Assembly: GCF_034140825.1 (NCBI RefSeq) | Contig: NC_089041.1 | Coordinates: 26,177,501-26,241,500, forward strand | Direction: 5' to 3' | DNA length: 64,000 bases | DNA from: Oryza sativa Japonica Group | Lineage: Eukaryota > Streptophyta > Magnoliopsida > Poales > Poaceae | Shown: piece after piece, positions 27,901 through 38,742 of the stretch | Numbering within the stretch: the first letter of the stretch is position 1 | How the letters are laid out: each line of letters opens with the position of its first letter | Made by a program: the position numbers and the translations under genes | Notes under the pieces: generated by a model | Seen by the model: the letters and a program-made list of their open reading frames with translations, nothing else | What the model was told of the DNA's origin: nothing | Databases searched by the model: none

Positions 27901-28472
27901 AATCTTATGGAAAGCAGCAGTACTTCAGGCCATAGGGAGTTAAATGATGTGATTACAGTGTTCACAAGCATGGATTGCCCTGCCACAATCCATTTTGGGT
28001 TGCAGTACCTACTGAGCTACAATTGGGTTAGATTTCTCTCTTGTACTTTCAGTATCCGTAGGTTTACTTGGTCATTACTAAAAATCTAGTTAGACTGCTT
28101 ATTTGCGATTAATTTTTCGTTGTATGCTTATTTTTCGTTGTACAGAGCAATGTTCTCCGAGGTGACGCTTCCCTTGCAAAGCTAGCTCAGCTTGAAGAAT
28201 TCTCCCATTACTTTATGCACATCACTATGTCAGCGGATGGCAATGAAGAGCAAGGTTTCAGCACTGCCAGTAATGAAGAGGACAACTGCTGCATATGCTA
28301 CAATTCCGATTCGGATACCACATTCGAGCCATGCCATCACAGGTCCTGCTACGGCTGCATAACCAGGCACCTCCTCAACAGCCAAAGGTGCTTCTTCTGC
28401 AATGCAGTGGTGACTTCAGTTACCAGGATAGCTGATTCGCGCATCGAATCTCGGTCACCTTTGGCACCGTAA
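21905..28472 (+). CDS. RKP: SPRY/RING E3 ubiquitin ligase, RKP/KPC1 type
   Basis: Ten coding exons: 21905-23392, 23868-24689, 25259-25419, 25810-25948, 26035-26118, 26470-26748, 26873-27004, 27338-27537, 27822-28026, 28146-28472. The frame closes exactly, giving 1278 aa, near the 1280 aa I recall for Arabidopsis RKP. Residues about 85-265 form a SPRY domain (NGKWMYEVTLETSG, QLGWAT, GCCINLDAGEISFYRNG). A long helical middle region follows, then a C-terminal C3HC4 RING (C1218, C1221, C1233, H1235, C1238, C1241, C1252, C1255). By family it is the catalytic subunit of a KPC-like complex that ubiquitinates CDK inhibitors of the KRP class; the Arabidopsis protein is also a target of geminivirus C4-induced signalling. 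The start is the first in-frame ATG (MSSPGRSG); the upstream open frame has only a TTG. Intron 2 has a GC donor. Confidence 0.92.
27253..27265. repeat. Poly-G tract (13 G) in an intron of the E3 ligase gene
   Basis: An uninterrupted run of 13 G lies 72 bases before the exon 8 acceptor. Such runs are prone to length change and sequencing error. Confidence 0.85.
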
Positions 28473-28935
28473 ACCCGAAGAGAAGAAAGATGGATCATGC
28501 CGGATGTCTTATCCATTTTTGCTCGATTTGGAGGCGCAGACAGCTCGGAGCCTCGGAGTTCTTCCCTTCTGCTTTCCTGGAAGACTGCATCGCCATGGTG
28601 GTGAAGTCAGAAAGGTTAATCTTTTCCCTTGTGTAAAGATCAGGTAATAGTTAAAACAAAAAAAGATTCAATAACAGGATTGCAGAAGGAGGCTTCTGCA
28701 CAAGGTGGGAAGCCAGTACCACCCAAAGAAGGATTCACAGAATCGTGAAATTTTTGTAGGTTGTAGGGAAAAATTCCATTGTAAATACGAGATATGAAAC
28801 AGAAAGGAGGTGTCAGATCTACATCAACCTTTTGTAATTATGTAGTTAAAATAAAGAAATACTAGATGGTTTATATTGGAGGGACCTCTAGTTTTTTTCC
28901 CTCGTATATGTTGAATAAGAGCCTCACTATTTTTC
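28473..28935 (+). terminator. 3' UTR and polyadenylation region of the E3 ligase gene
   Basis: The stretch after the stop codon is transcribed-looking with no other gene. An AATAAA signal lies at 28850-28855, about 380 bases after the stop, a plausible 3' end for the transcript. Confidence 0.5.
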
Positions 28936-29155
28936 TTATGCTTACAAGGCAAATTTTAAATTATAAAACTTAATTTTATAGTTGATTTTGTGAGTTTTTT
29001 CATCTTAGTTTATTTACAATATTTGCCTTTAAATCGCTAAATACATAATAATAAAAATTTTACTTAAAAATTACTTTTAAATTGCTAATGAACGGGTTTG
29101 CGTGAACATTAGCGGAAACAAATGAGACCTCATGCTTTAAAATGGGTGTATTCTA
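28936..29155. repeat. AT-rich MITE-like repeat
   Basis: The segment with GCAAATTTTAAATTATAAAAC and, later, TTGCTAATGAACGG resembles two further AT-rich blocks at 41790-41960 and 42405-42590 (TTAAATTACTAAGAACTTATACATAAAAATTTTA-type core). It is a dispersed non-coding family. Target duplications are not resolved. Confidence 0.35.
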
Positions 29156-29334
29156 AAATGCGTAAACGGCTAGCCTCGTGCAGGGGCCCACGTGCCAGAG
29201 GAGGGCCGCACACCTACGTGCGGACCCCACCATCCCACGGCACCGTCCACGTGTAGCCGTGCAAGGGACGAGACGAGACGGGAGGAGGGGTCCTTGTCCC
29301 GTGATCCGACGCCTCGTTTCCCGGGTCGCCCGCC

Positions 29335-29453
29335 CGACAGGTGGGCCCCACGTGTCAGCCCCCCACACGCGCGGCCAATATCTCTCCTCTCCTCCATTCC
29401 CCCCCCCCATTCCTCCCTCCGCTCCCCCACCGCCTCTGCCTCCGCCCCCGGCG
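29335..29453 (+). promoter_or_regulatory. Core promoter and 5' leader of DPE1 with a GGGCCC / G-box block
   Basis: GTGGGCCCCACGTG at 29342-29355 combines a GGGCCC palindrome with a G-box CACGTG. It is followed by a CT-rich leader up to the ATG at 29454. No strong TATA box is visible. Such GGGCCCAC motifs are frequent in rice housekeeping promoters. Confidence 0.45.
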
Positions 29454-32400
29454 ATGGCTACCCTCTCCCTCCCTCTCCCGCATCTCACCCAGGCCATCCC
29501 CGCGCGAGCGCGTCCGCGACCGCGACCGCTCCGTGGGATCCCCGCGCGGCTCCTCTCCTGCCGCGCCGCGATGGCGGTGGCGCCCGACAAGGAGGAGGCG
29601 GCGGCGGTTGCTCTGGACAAGGCGGTGAAGGTGGCGGTGGCAGCTCCCGACAGGGCGGCGGTGGCCGCGGTGGGCGTCGGGGAGGAGCTCCCCGAGGGGT
29701 ACGACCAGATGATGCCGGCCGTGGAGGAGGCGCGGCGGCGGCGAGCCGGGGTGCTGCTGCACCCGACCTCGCTCCGCGGCCCGCACGGCATCGGCGACCT
29801 CGGCGACGAGGCGGTCGCCTTCCTCGCCTGGCTCCGCGACGCCGGCTGCACGCTCTGGCAGGTGAGTGGAGCTTCGCATTATCGCGCCCATGGCTAATCG
29901 AATCTGCTCGCCGATTAAGCCGCGATTAGCGTCTGATTAGCGAGCTTAATTGCGTTTTTGCGTTCCATTTGCGGGACCCACCACGGTCAGGGATGGTGGG
30001 CCATGGAATGCGCTCTGGGCCCTGGTGGGCCGGGGAACGAGACAAAATACGGGGGCCCGGCAAGTGGGCTGCGAGTGCAGCCGGGCCTACTGGCCCAGTA
30101 CGTGGAGCAAGCATTATCGTCCATTCTCGCTGAAACATACCGATTGTTGTTTGGTACTGAGAATCTGCGAGACCGGGACTGTAGTTGTTTGCTGATTGAA
30201 ATGCTCACATCTTATCTGCTGCTGTCATGGGATGTGTCCGTCCTGATTGTCATAGCAACGGATGGGAATGTGCACCAAATCACAAGGTTGTTAAATCAGT
30301 GCTGTAGCAAACAGGAAGAAGAGTTAGGAGTATACAGTGTTGAAACATGTTATTACTATGTGGTAGCATTCATTGCTTCTGGCCATGCTTACAGGTTCTT
30401 CCGCTTGTTCCACCGGGAAGGAAGTCTGGGGAGGATGGCTCTCCATATTCAGGACAGGTGAAACTATATCCAGCTAATCTTGCATATTGTGTGGCAATCA
30501 TCGAATGGAACTTATACGGGTACACGTTGCAGGATGCAAACTGTGGTAATACCCTATTAATTTCACTTGAAGAGCTTGTAAAAGATGGGTTGTTGATGGA
30601 GAATGAACTACCTGACCCCTTGTAAGTTTGAACTCTTTAATGATTAACTGGAAATTCATTTCTAAGGTTGGCGTCAAGCATTTACATTTTTAAATTGATG
30701 GTAGGGATATGGAGTATGTTGAATTTGACACCGTTGCCAATCTGAAAGAACCTCTTATTGCAAAGGTTAGTTTTTCATGACTGTTCACTTCAGCATACCT
30801 TTCTGTTTCCTCCGACTGGATTTGATTGTTCTACTTCTACACTTCTACTGAGTTCAAACAGTTGAAATGTGTACAGCAATGTTACTACTACTGAATTGAT
30901 GGAAGCGAATCATCGCATAATTAAAATTATAGATAAATCTTTTCTTCTAGGCTGCAGAGAGGCTCCTACTGAGCCGTGGAGAGCTCAGAACGCAATATGA
31001 CTGCTTCAAGAAAAATCCAAATATTTCAGGCAAGAAATCTTGATTTGCTAATTTCAAACCATATTGTCTTAGTCTTCCATACTCTTAAATGAGAATAGCA
31101 GATACAATATTGTCAGCAAAAAACTGGGTAACACATCAAGTACAAAACTGCAACCTATTAAACCTTTAGTATAGGCATCAATAAATAGCTAGTGTTCCCC
31201 GCAAAAAATAAAAAATAAATAGCTAGTGTTGCTATGCTAGAAAGACCATCAGATAGGTAAACTGGCTCAAATCAGGGGTCAGGTGGTCTGCTTTTACAAA
31301 TACATGCCTTTTCCAACTAAAATGAAAATAGCAATGATCCTGAAATGTATGCCTGAAATAATATACACAGTACAGTGCCTTAGTCGTTCTTTCCTGCCAG
31401 GTTGGCTTGAAGATGCTGCACTTTTTGCTGCTATTGACAGAAGTATTGATGCATTATCCTGGTATGAGTGGCCTGAACCTCTGAAAAACCGACATCTCAG
31501 GGCCTTGGAAGACATATATCAAAAACAGAAGGATTTCGTAAGCATTTCAAACTATAATATTTTCATTGCGATGAATTATTACAGAAACAAATGCCAGTGG
31601 ACTCATCTACTTAACTTGCTATGCAGATAGAGATATTTATGGCTCAACAATTCTTATTTCAAAGGCAGTGGCAGCGAATTCGTAAATATGCAAAGAAGTT
31701 GGGTATCAGCATAATGGGTGACATGCCCATATATGTTGGCTACCATAGTGCAGATGTTTGGGCAAACAGGAAATCGTTTTTGCTGGTACACCTCAATAAT
31801 TTTCCCTCATAGTCATGTGTCATCGGATTCTTAAAATGCTATACATTCTGTTTCTTGATTGTTTTTTCTGGTGTAAAGGACAAGAATGGTTTTCCGACTT
31901 TTGTTAGTGGTGTTCCACCTGATGCATTTAGTGAAACTGGTCAGCTTTGGAACAGGTAATCCTTTGCTCCCTGTCAATGTGATCAGGAAAAAAGTTGAAT
32001 ACAATTAACAGCATTTCCTTTGTGAAACTTGCAACTTTACAGTCCATTGTACGACTGGAAAGCTATGGAAGCAGGTGGATTTGAATGGTGGATAAAAAGG
32101 ATTAATCGTGCCCTTGATTTGTATGATGAGTTCCGTATAGACCATTTCCGGGGGCTTGCAGGTTTTTGGGCAGTTCCTTCTGGTAAACCAAATACATCCA
32201 GCTAGCCTGTCTACATAATAGGAGTACATATTTTTGGGTAAATAGATTCAAATTTCTAATTTGTTACCGGTGCATGTAGAGTCAAAAGTAGCGCTGGTTG
32301 GAAGCTGGAGGGTGAGCATTGACTTGATGTACATGCTATCCCCCTTATTTTTTTCAGAAATATTTGTTGCTGATGTACGCTTTTCTGTTTTTCTTTGGCA

Positions 32401-33655
32401 GTAGGCTGGACCGAGGAATGCATTTTTTGATGCATTATTCAAAGCTGTCGGTAGAATAAACATAATAGCAGAAGACCTGGTAAGCATTCTTTTTTTTTTA
32501 CATTTATCTAATAAAACCATGATTGGTTTTTCTTTTGTGGACCAATATGGAAGTAGAAATTCACATAATTTCTCCATAAGACAAGTCTTATTTGAGTCAG
32601 CTACACAAGTTTTATCTGCAACCAGACATTCATAAGCTACTCAGCATTAGCTGTAGATTGTCAAAAATGTGATTTAACTGAGAATTCCTCATAATAATCA
32701 CGGGTTAATATAGTCGAGAATGGTTCTACTCAAAACTTGAAACATTTAATTCTGACATGCTTATGCTTTATCTGATCATCTCATACTATTTGTAGGGGGT
32801 GATAACAGAAGATGTTGTTGACCTAAGGAAGTCTATTGAGGCTCCTGGAATGGCAGTTCTTCAGTTTGGTAATGTTCCAAAGCCAGATTATGTGTATATT
32901 CTCTTTTGAGAAGGCATTGTGAGCATACTTGAATATATAGATTCGATGTCTAAATGTTCGTACTCCCACTTTTATGTGGTCAGCTTTTGGCGGTGGTTCT
33001 GACAATCCACACTTGCCCCATAACCATGAATTTGATCAAGTAGTATACACCGGAACACACGACAATGACACGGTTAGTTTCTAAATTATTCCAAAGCTGT
33101 CTATTTTCAATATCTTGTCAAGGGCTGCTAGCGACACAAGCATACAAAGAATGCTGACGCTCTTCAACCATGTATTCCTCAGGTTATTGGTTGGTGGCAA
33201 ACTTTACCAGAGGAAGAGAAGCAGACTGTTAGTGTCTCCCAACTTTCTTAAATAGGCATATTACACTACCTTCAACCATATTGTCATATTCACGCCTTCT
33301 TGTTTCAGGTGTTCAAGTATCTGCCTGAGGCTAATAGGACTGAAATCTCATGGGCACTGATCACTGCTGCCCTCTCTTCAGTTGCAAGGACATCCATGGT
33401 AACCATGCAGGACATTCTTGGCCTCGACAGTTCTGCTAGAATGAATACTCCAGCTACACAGGTTAACAGCTGCATCCAATCACCTTGTATAATTCACATA
33501 TACTGCTAAAGCAGTAATTCTAAAAACATCATTTTTTTTTACATCCACAGAAAGGGAACTGGAGATGGAGGATGCCGAGCTCTGTCAGCTTCGACAGCCT
33601 CAGCCCTGAAGCGGCGAAGCTGAAGGAATTGCTTGGACTGTACAACCGGCTCTAA
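29454..33655 (+). CDS. DPE1: Plastidial 4-alpha-glucanotransferase (disproportionating enzyme, GH77)
   Basis: Sixteen exons: 29454-29861, 30395-30457, 30533-30621, 30705-30765, 30951-31029, 31401-31537, 31627-31785, 31879-31955, 32043-32182, 32280-32311, 32405-32479, 32796-32868, 32984-33072, 33183-33227, 33309-33461, 33551-33655. All phases join, giving 594 aa. An Arg/Ala/Pro-rich transit peptide (about 1-40) precedes the GH77 barrel, which opens with RRAGVLLHPTSLRGPHGIGDLG. Catalytic residues are visible: nucleophile D391 (RIDHFRG), acid/base E438 (IIAEDLG) and D491 (THDND). The enzyme transfers maltodextrin segments between glucans in the stroma and recycles maltotriose during starch breakdown and synthesis. 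The intron after exon 5 uses a GC donor (31030), and the exon 11 acceptor is a tandem CAGTAG of which only the second AG avoids a stop. Confidence 0.96.
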
Positions 33656-33776
33656 ATATATTTCAGCGCTCGTTTTCTGTCGCTTGAACTTACAGAAATC
33701 TGTCATAAAAATAATTGAGCAATGCAAACATTTTGGCTGCAAGTATTGTTCTGAGACTCTGGTATACCTGTCATAT

Positions 33777-33782
33777 AATAAA
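33777..33782 (+). terminator. Polyadenylation signal of DPE1
   Basis: AATAAA lies 122 bases after the stop codon, just before a MITE that begins at 33863. Confidence 0.5.
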
Positions 33783-33862
33783 GCGTTGTACCATGTTTGT
33801 GTCATGCTGAATGGTGAGAGTCGCTGACTGATTTCGCGATACTCCAAAAGCAGAGGTAAATA

Positions 33863-34420
33863 CTCCCTCCATTCTATAATATAAGGCACAAACACTTTTT
33901 TTTAATGTTCCATAATACTCTCTCCGTCCCAAAAAAAGATAAACTCTGGTTTCCGTGTCCAATGTTTGACCGTCCGTCTTATTTGAAAAAAATATGAAAA
34001 AAATTAAAAAGACAAGTCACGCATAAAATATTAATCATATTTTATCATCTAACAACAATGAAAATACGAATTATAAAAAAATTTCATATAAGACGAACAG
34101 TCAAAGTTGGACAAGGAAACTCAGGGTTTGCCTTTTTTTTGGACGGAGGGAGTATAAGGTATGAATGCATGCATGCCATTAAGTATGACATTCTTCATTA
34201 TATTACTACTTTTTTAAATCCTTCACTCCCACATTCGCTAACTCTATTGGATGCATACATTATATTTATTAGGATGATTCAATCTACAAGATTATAATAA
34301 TTATTTCTTGGTCTTTGTGTTAAGAGTGGTTGTGCCTTATATTTTGAAAAAGATTATAATAATTATTTCTTGGTCTTTGTGTTAAGAGTGTTTGTGCCTT
34401 ATATTTTGGAATAGAGTGAA
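33863..34420. mobile_element. Stowaway-like MITE, host of a nested MITE
   Basis: The left end CTCCCTCCATTCTATAATAT (after TA at 33861-33862) pairs with the right end ATATTTTGGAATAGAGTG before TA at 34421-34422. Inner arms GGCACAAACAC and GTGTTTGTGCC are inverted partners. A second MITE interrupts it at 33918-34152. Its right part contains a 60-bp tandem duplication (about 34290-34349 and 34350-34409) with ATAATTATTTCTTGGTCTTT in each copy. Confidence 0.75.
33918..34152. mobile_element. Nested Stowaway-like MITE (235 bp)
   Basis: It starts CTCTCTCCGTCCCAAAAAAA and ends TTTTTTTTTGGACGGAGGGAG, with TA on both sides (33916-33917, 34153-34154). Inner inverted arms include TTTGACCGTCCGTCTTAT and ATAAGACGAACAGTCAAA. 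It interrupts the outer MITE, so it is younger than it. The element at 45868-46102 has the same length and the same inner arms. Confidence 0.85.
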
Positions 34421-34712
34421 TACTAATGAATGGCTACTACTCCAAAAGCGGATTTAAAACAAATTTTTAAAGAAATTCCTATCTAGAATGTTGCTCCGAA
34501 AATCCTAGCAAGCGTGCCGCTAAAAATGGGATGGTTTTCTCCTTGGAAAGGAACACATATGCAATGGGAAATGGTGAGTACCACTCCATATGTTAAGTGT
34601 TAACTACTCCCATGATTTTAGACTTGTCGTTTCGAATACCCTCGATATTCCGTTATATATCCCCGTTAAACCGCTTCGTCTCCATCTCTTCCTCCTCCCG
34701 TCGCCGCCGCCC

Positions 34713-36287
34713 ATGGCGTCGTCGCCTTCTTCCACCTCCACGCCGTCGTCGACCATCGAGAGGTTGCGGCCTCCTTATCCCCGATCCATCTCATGTCATG
34801 CCTCAATTCACTCGACTAACCTGTGGTGGCGCAGGCTCCATGAGATGCCGCTGATGGAGAGCGAGGAAGCCCGCGAGATTCTCGCGGCGCTGCGCGAGAA
34901 AGACAAGGACGACCCCGAGGGATTCTACGACCACAAGGTCGCCGCCGCCGATGGCCGGATGGAGGGGATCTTCTGGGCGAGCTCCGGGCTGGGCTGGGAC
35001 TACGTCTACTACGGCGAGGTCGTCGTCTTCGACACCACGTTCCGGACGAACAGGTGCGGCGCGGCGTTCGTCCCGTTCCTCGGGATGAGCCGCCACCGCC
35101 GCCCCGCCGTGTTCGGCTGCGGCGTCGTCGCGGACGGCTCCGTCGACTCGTGCGTCTGGCTGCTGCGCGCGTTCAAGGAGTCGATCCAGGGGGATGTGCC
35201 CAAGTCCGTCATCACCGACGGCGGCGACGCGGTGGTCGCCGCCGTCAAGGCCGTGTTCCCGGAGTCCAACCACCGCGTGTGAGCGTGGCACGTGGAGCGG
35301 TGGGCCGGGGAGCACCTCGTCGATGGCCCGGCGCGGGACGACTTCTTGTCGCTGGCGCGCGACGCGTGCTCGCCCGCGGCGTTCGACGAGCGGTGGAGCG
35401 TGTTCATGGCGGAGCACCGGACAGCCGAGAACGAGGGCTGGCTGGAGACGATGCACGCGACGAGGGAGCTCTGGGCCGCCGCGTTCACCCGCCACAAGCT
35501 CTTCCTCGGCATGGCGAGCGACCAGCGGACGGAGTAACTCGCCACGGGCCTCCACACGGGCCTCGCCGACGACATGTCGCTGCACGACCTGGTGCGCCAC
35601 GCCGACTACTGGACCTGGCGCCTGCGCGCCGACGACGCGGCCTCCATGTCCCGGCTGCCGCTGACCACCAATCACCAGTTCCTCGAGGCGCACGCCGCGC
35701 GGCGCTTCACCCCGGCCAACTTCCACCTCGTCCGCGAGGAGATCGAGAAGATGGACGGCTTCGTCGTCGTCGACACGCTGCCCACCATGTCCAGCCCCGA
35801 CGTAAAGATCTACCTGCTCGCGCCCAAGCAGGAAGCCGCCGCCGGCGAACCCTTCGTGGTGCAATGGTGCGACCGCGGCGGCGCGCTCGGCACCGACGAC
35901 ATGGACGACGGGAAGATGGCCGTGACGTGCAGCTGCCGGAAGATGGAGAGCGATCGCCTCCCGTGCCGCCACATCCTCCGCGTGATCACCCACCGCGGCG
36001 TGTCGCGGATGGCGGACTGCTTCATGCCGCGGCGGCACCGGCGGAATCTCGAAGCAAAGCTGGAGAGGGTGGAGGAGATGAAGGAGCTGTCGAGCAAGGT
36101 GTTCGACCTGGCGTCGGATGACGCGGGGGAGTTCGAGGATGTCATGGGGTTCATGGAGCGATTCCTGGAAGAGCGGCGGCTCGACGCCGCGTGGGAGCCG
36201 AAGCGCAGAGGCCATGTCGGCGTCGACACCGACGACGACGAGGGCGACTCGCCGTCGACCAAGAAGATCAAGTTGTCCGACGAGTGA
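34713..36287 (+). pseudogene. FAR1/FRS-like gene with two in-frame stop codons
   Basis: One continuous frame of about 525 codons is interrupted at 35280-35282 (TGA) and 35535-35537 (TAA). It encodes a MULE-transposase-type domain (YVYYGEVVVFDTTFRTN with the first catalytic-type Asp; ITDGGDAV with the second; HRV-stop-AWH where relatives have HRLCLWH) and a SWIM zinc finger (VTCSCRKMESDRLPCRHILRV, C-x-C...C-x-H). The C-terminus is acidic with a Lys-rich tail. The N-terminal FAR1 DNA-binding zinc domain is absent. A 72-bp mini-intron (34763-34834) may join TIER to LHEMPLM without changing frame. FRS proteins are light-signalling transcription factors domesticated from Mutator transposases. The TGA sits where relatives have Cys, and the TAA in QRTE-stop-LAT where they usually have Ser. 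Otherwise the frame is intact, so loss looks recent. Confidence 0.78.
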
Positions 36288-36366
36288 GCATTTGAAAGAT
36301 TATCAAACAACCCGTTTCACTGTCAAACTCTATCTACCGAGTGTGGTTTTATTTATTTATTTACTA
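36288..36366. other. Short spacer after the FRS-like pseudogene
   Basis: AT-rich DNA; no feature. Confidence 0.3.
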
Positions 36367-36660
36367 CTTCGAAAAAAATGTTCGTGTGTTGCAATTGGTG
36401 AAGGCTATTTTAATCTTATTATTCACTGTGGGAATTCACTTCGTTATATATATTTTTAGAAAATCATAAGCTTCAGTTAGGAGTCCGATCGTCTCATGTT
36501 AGCATGCGAGTTTTTTTTTATAAAGAGATTTCTTAAACGACTTCTTCTGTATTTCTAAAAGCGAACAAATTAAACCGAATCAAATAAACATATGTATTTC
36601 TAAAAGTGAACGAAATTAAAAACCGACTCGAACTCATTAGACGTACTGTAATATACTAGT
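36367..36660. repeat. Dispersed repeat, diverged partner of 4862-5215
   Basis: Shares with 4862-5215, in the same order, GAAAAAAATGTTCGTG (versus GAAAAAATACACGTG), ATTCACTGTGGGAATTCACT, TTTTTAGAAAATCAT, CGACTTCTTCTGTAT and AAAAACCGACTCGAA. It abuts the 3' side of the FRS-like pseudogene. Confidence 0.45.
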
Positions 36661-37059
36661 AGAGATTGGCTGTTTGATATGTGTCGCTTTGATAATGTCG
36701 AGGGGGGAAAGTATTCAAAACCTCTGAAGGGACGTCTCATCGTTGTTTTATATGTCTCTTAAATGGTTATAAAAAATTAAAAAAATTCAACAAGATAGAT
36801 TATTAGTATGTGATAGATTACTTCACAAACATGTAAGGTCAAATTTAATTTCTACACATTGTAACAGAAAAATATATATTTAACTGTCAATATACGTTTA
36901 CTAGTTGTATTTTTTTTGCAACTTGTAAAAATTCAATTTTAACTTGCATTTTTATGGAGTGGTATATCACATGTTAATAGATATTCTCTTTTTTTTTCAA
37001 AATTTTTTATAACTATTTGAGTAAGATGAAAAAAAATAGAGAAGGTATCTCCTTGAGAA
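36661..37059. other. AT-rich spacer, no gene seen
   Basis: No supported feature. No left end matching the transposon remnant to the right was found here. Confidence 0.35.
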
Positions 37060-38130
37060 TTTAGAATCCACCCCTAATGTTGAGTCCTTTTGTACCGTTG
37101 AAAAATATATTTGTTGAGATTCGTGCTAGTCTTGTTGAGATATCCATTGTAGCACAGGTGGAATGGTTGCGGGAAGATGTGCGGTGGCAATAGGGATGGC
37201 ACGGGGCGCAATGAATGCTCAATCTCGTATGGGACCCCTCTCCCCCCCAAATGGTGGTCCAGAATGGCGGCAGCCCGTGCCTTGCTAATGCCCTAGCCTC
37301 CAACCACCACCCCCGCGGTCCACACGCACGCCGGCACGCCGTCCCCCCGTCATATGGTCACTCCTCAACCGAGCCATCTCCCTCCCTCACCCATCTCCAC
37401 CTCCCTTGCATGGAGGCCAGGCAAGCTCGACCTCAAACGGGTTCGCTAGTTGCCTACCCCTCCCTTTCTCACCTTCACCTCCCTTGGCCACCTGCCCCCG
37501 CTGGCCACTATGGTTCACACACACCTCGTCCGCGCGCACACTGCCCCTGTCGCACAGTTGCTCCTCAATGACGCCATCCCACTCCCTCACACGACGGTCG
37601 GGTGAGCTCGAGCTCCGACGGGTTTGCCCACCACTTCCTCCTCCCTTTCCCACCCTCGATTCCCTCGACTATTCCCTGTGGCGCCCTAGCACGGCAGGAG
37701 CCCGCGCCATCTTCTCTGAGCACCCATCACGACTGGGCACCATGGTCCATGTGCACCTCGTCCACCCAGAGTGAAATGAGCGAAACACTCGGCAAGGTCG
37801 AGCACAGCGGCGGCATGCGCCGACGACAACAAGGAAAGGGAAAGAGATGAGGAAGGGAGAGAAGATAGGAAAAAGAGAGGGTGATGATATGGGTCCCACT
37901 ATAATTTTTTTATTTTTAACCAAATACTCATTGAGTTGTGGGTCCCATGATTTTTTCTGACTTTAAATGCCACATCAACGCCACGTTAGCTGAAATCGTC
38001 ATCCAAACCGCCTTGGGAGCTTATTTGTACTGGTTTTGCGAGTTGAGTAATGTGCTATACATGGTATTACGGTTTTCAGATAAATTTCAGACTCGGCAAC
38101 AAATTGAGGGACGTAAAGCGAACTTATTCA
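37060..38130. mobile_element. Remnant of a MULE-like element related to the one at 13243-15099
   Basis: The right end (about 37875-38130) parallels the right TIR of the first MULE: GGGTCCCACTATAATTTTTTT, TGCCACATCAACGCCACGTTAGC, a TGGTTTTGCGA motif, and a final TGAGGGACGTAAAGCGAACTTATTC-like end (given in parts: TTGAGGGACG, CGAACTTATTC). 37200-37870 is GC-rich with two diverged units of about 190 bp that share GAGCTCGAGCTC-like, ACGGGTT and CACCTCGTCC motifs. The matching left TIR is missing, so the left border is arbitrary. Confidence 0.5.
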
Positions 38131-38742
38131 CCCCTAAAAGAAGTGTTTACCTTATTCCTGAATATGTGCTTTCCTGCTCCATACTGACTGCAATCGGCAC
38201 ATTAATCTGCAAAACGGTTACGGCCTAGACCACGAAGTTTCAGCCCGTATTCGCCCAATTCGCAAATACGGGCTGAAACTCCCTCCAGCAACTCCCAACT
38301 CGCTCGCCCTCCCCTCTGCTTCAGTGCTTCTCTCCCCAAGAAATCAAGAACCAGTAGCCTCTCCACCAAGATCACGAAGAACCTCCTCCAGCCTGACCGA
38401 GCGATTCTTTCTCCCTCCCTTTCCTTCTTCGCGTCCGCCTCTATGGACAGCGCGATCTTGCGCCACCTCATCGAGGCGCTCTTGGAGCGTCAACCGATTC
38501 TCGGCGAGGACTCCACTTTCTTGCGTCGAGCGCTGGTGTTCGGAGGTGTAGCCTCCATCATATCGCCGGTACACCTGGAGTCGTTCTTCACCCGCTATGG
38601 AGTTGTCATAGCGACCGTCCTGCTACGAGATGCTACCAGATGCGAGCGCGTTGGCATGCTGGTGTTCTCCGCAGAGAGCGATTGCTTGTATGCGGCGGAG
38701 ATGGAGGCGGCTCGTCCAGGCGCATACCTGATGATTTCCAGG

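Noticed and set aside
35280-35282. In-frame TGA at a Cys position in the FRS-like gene, resembling a selenocysteine codon
   Set aside because: Land plants lack the selenocysteine machinery, and a second stop (TAA) follows 250 bases later, so simple nonsense mutation is the better reading.
34803-36215. 470-codon minus-strand frame over the FRS-like pseudogene
   Set aside because: It is an antisense shadow of GC-rich coding DNA; the plus-strand frame has recognisable transposase-like and SWIM motifs.
37215-37774. Several Pro/Ser-rich frames at 37215-37774
   Set aside because: They lie inside a transposon remnant with diverged internal duplications and have low-complexity content.
37071-38138. 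ACCCCTAA on both sides of the remnant as a target duplication
   Set aside because: The left copy is not followed by a sequence resembling the element's inverted end, so the match is likely chance.
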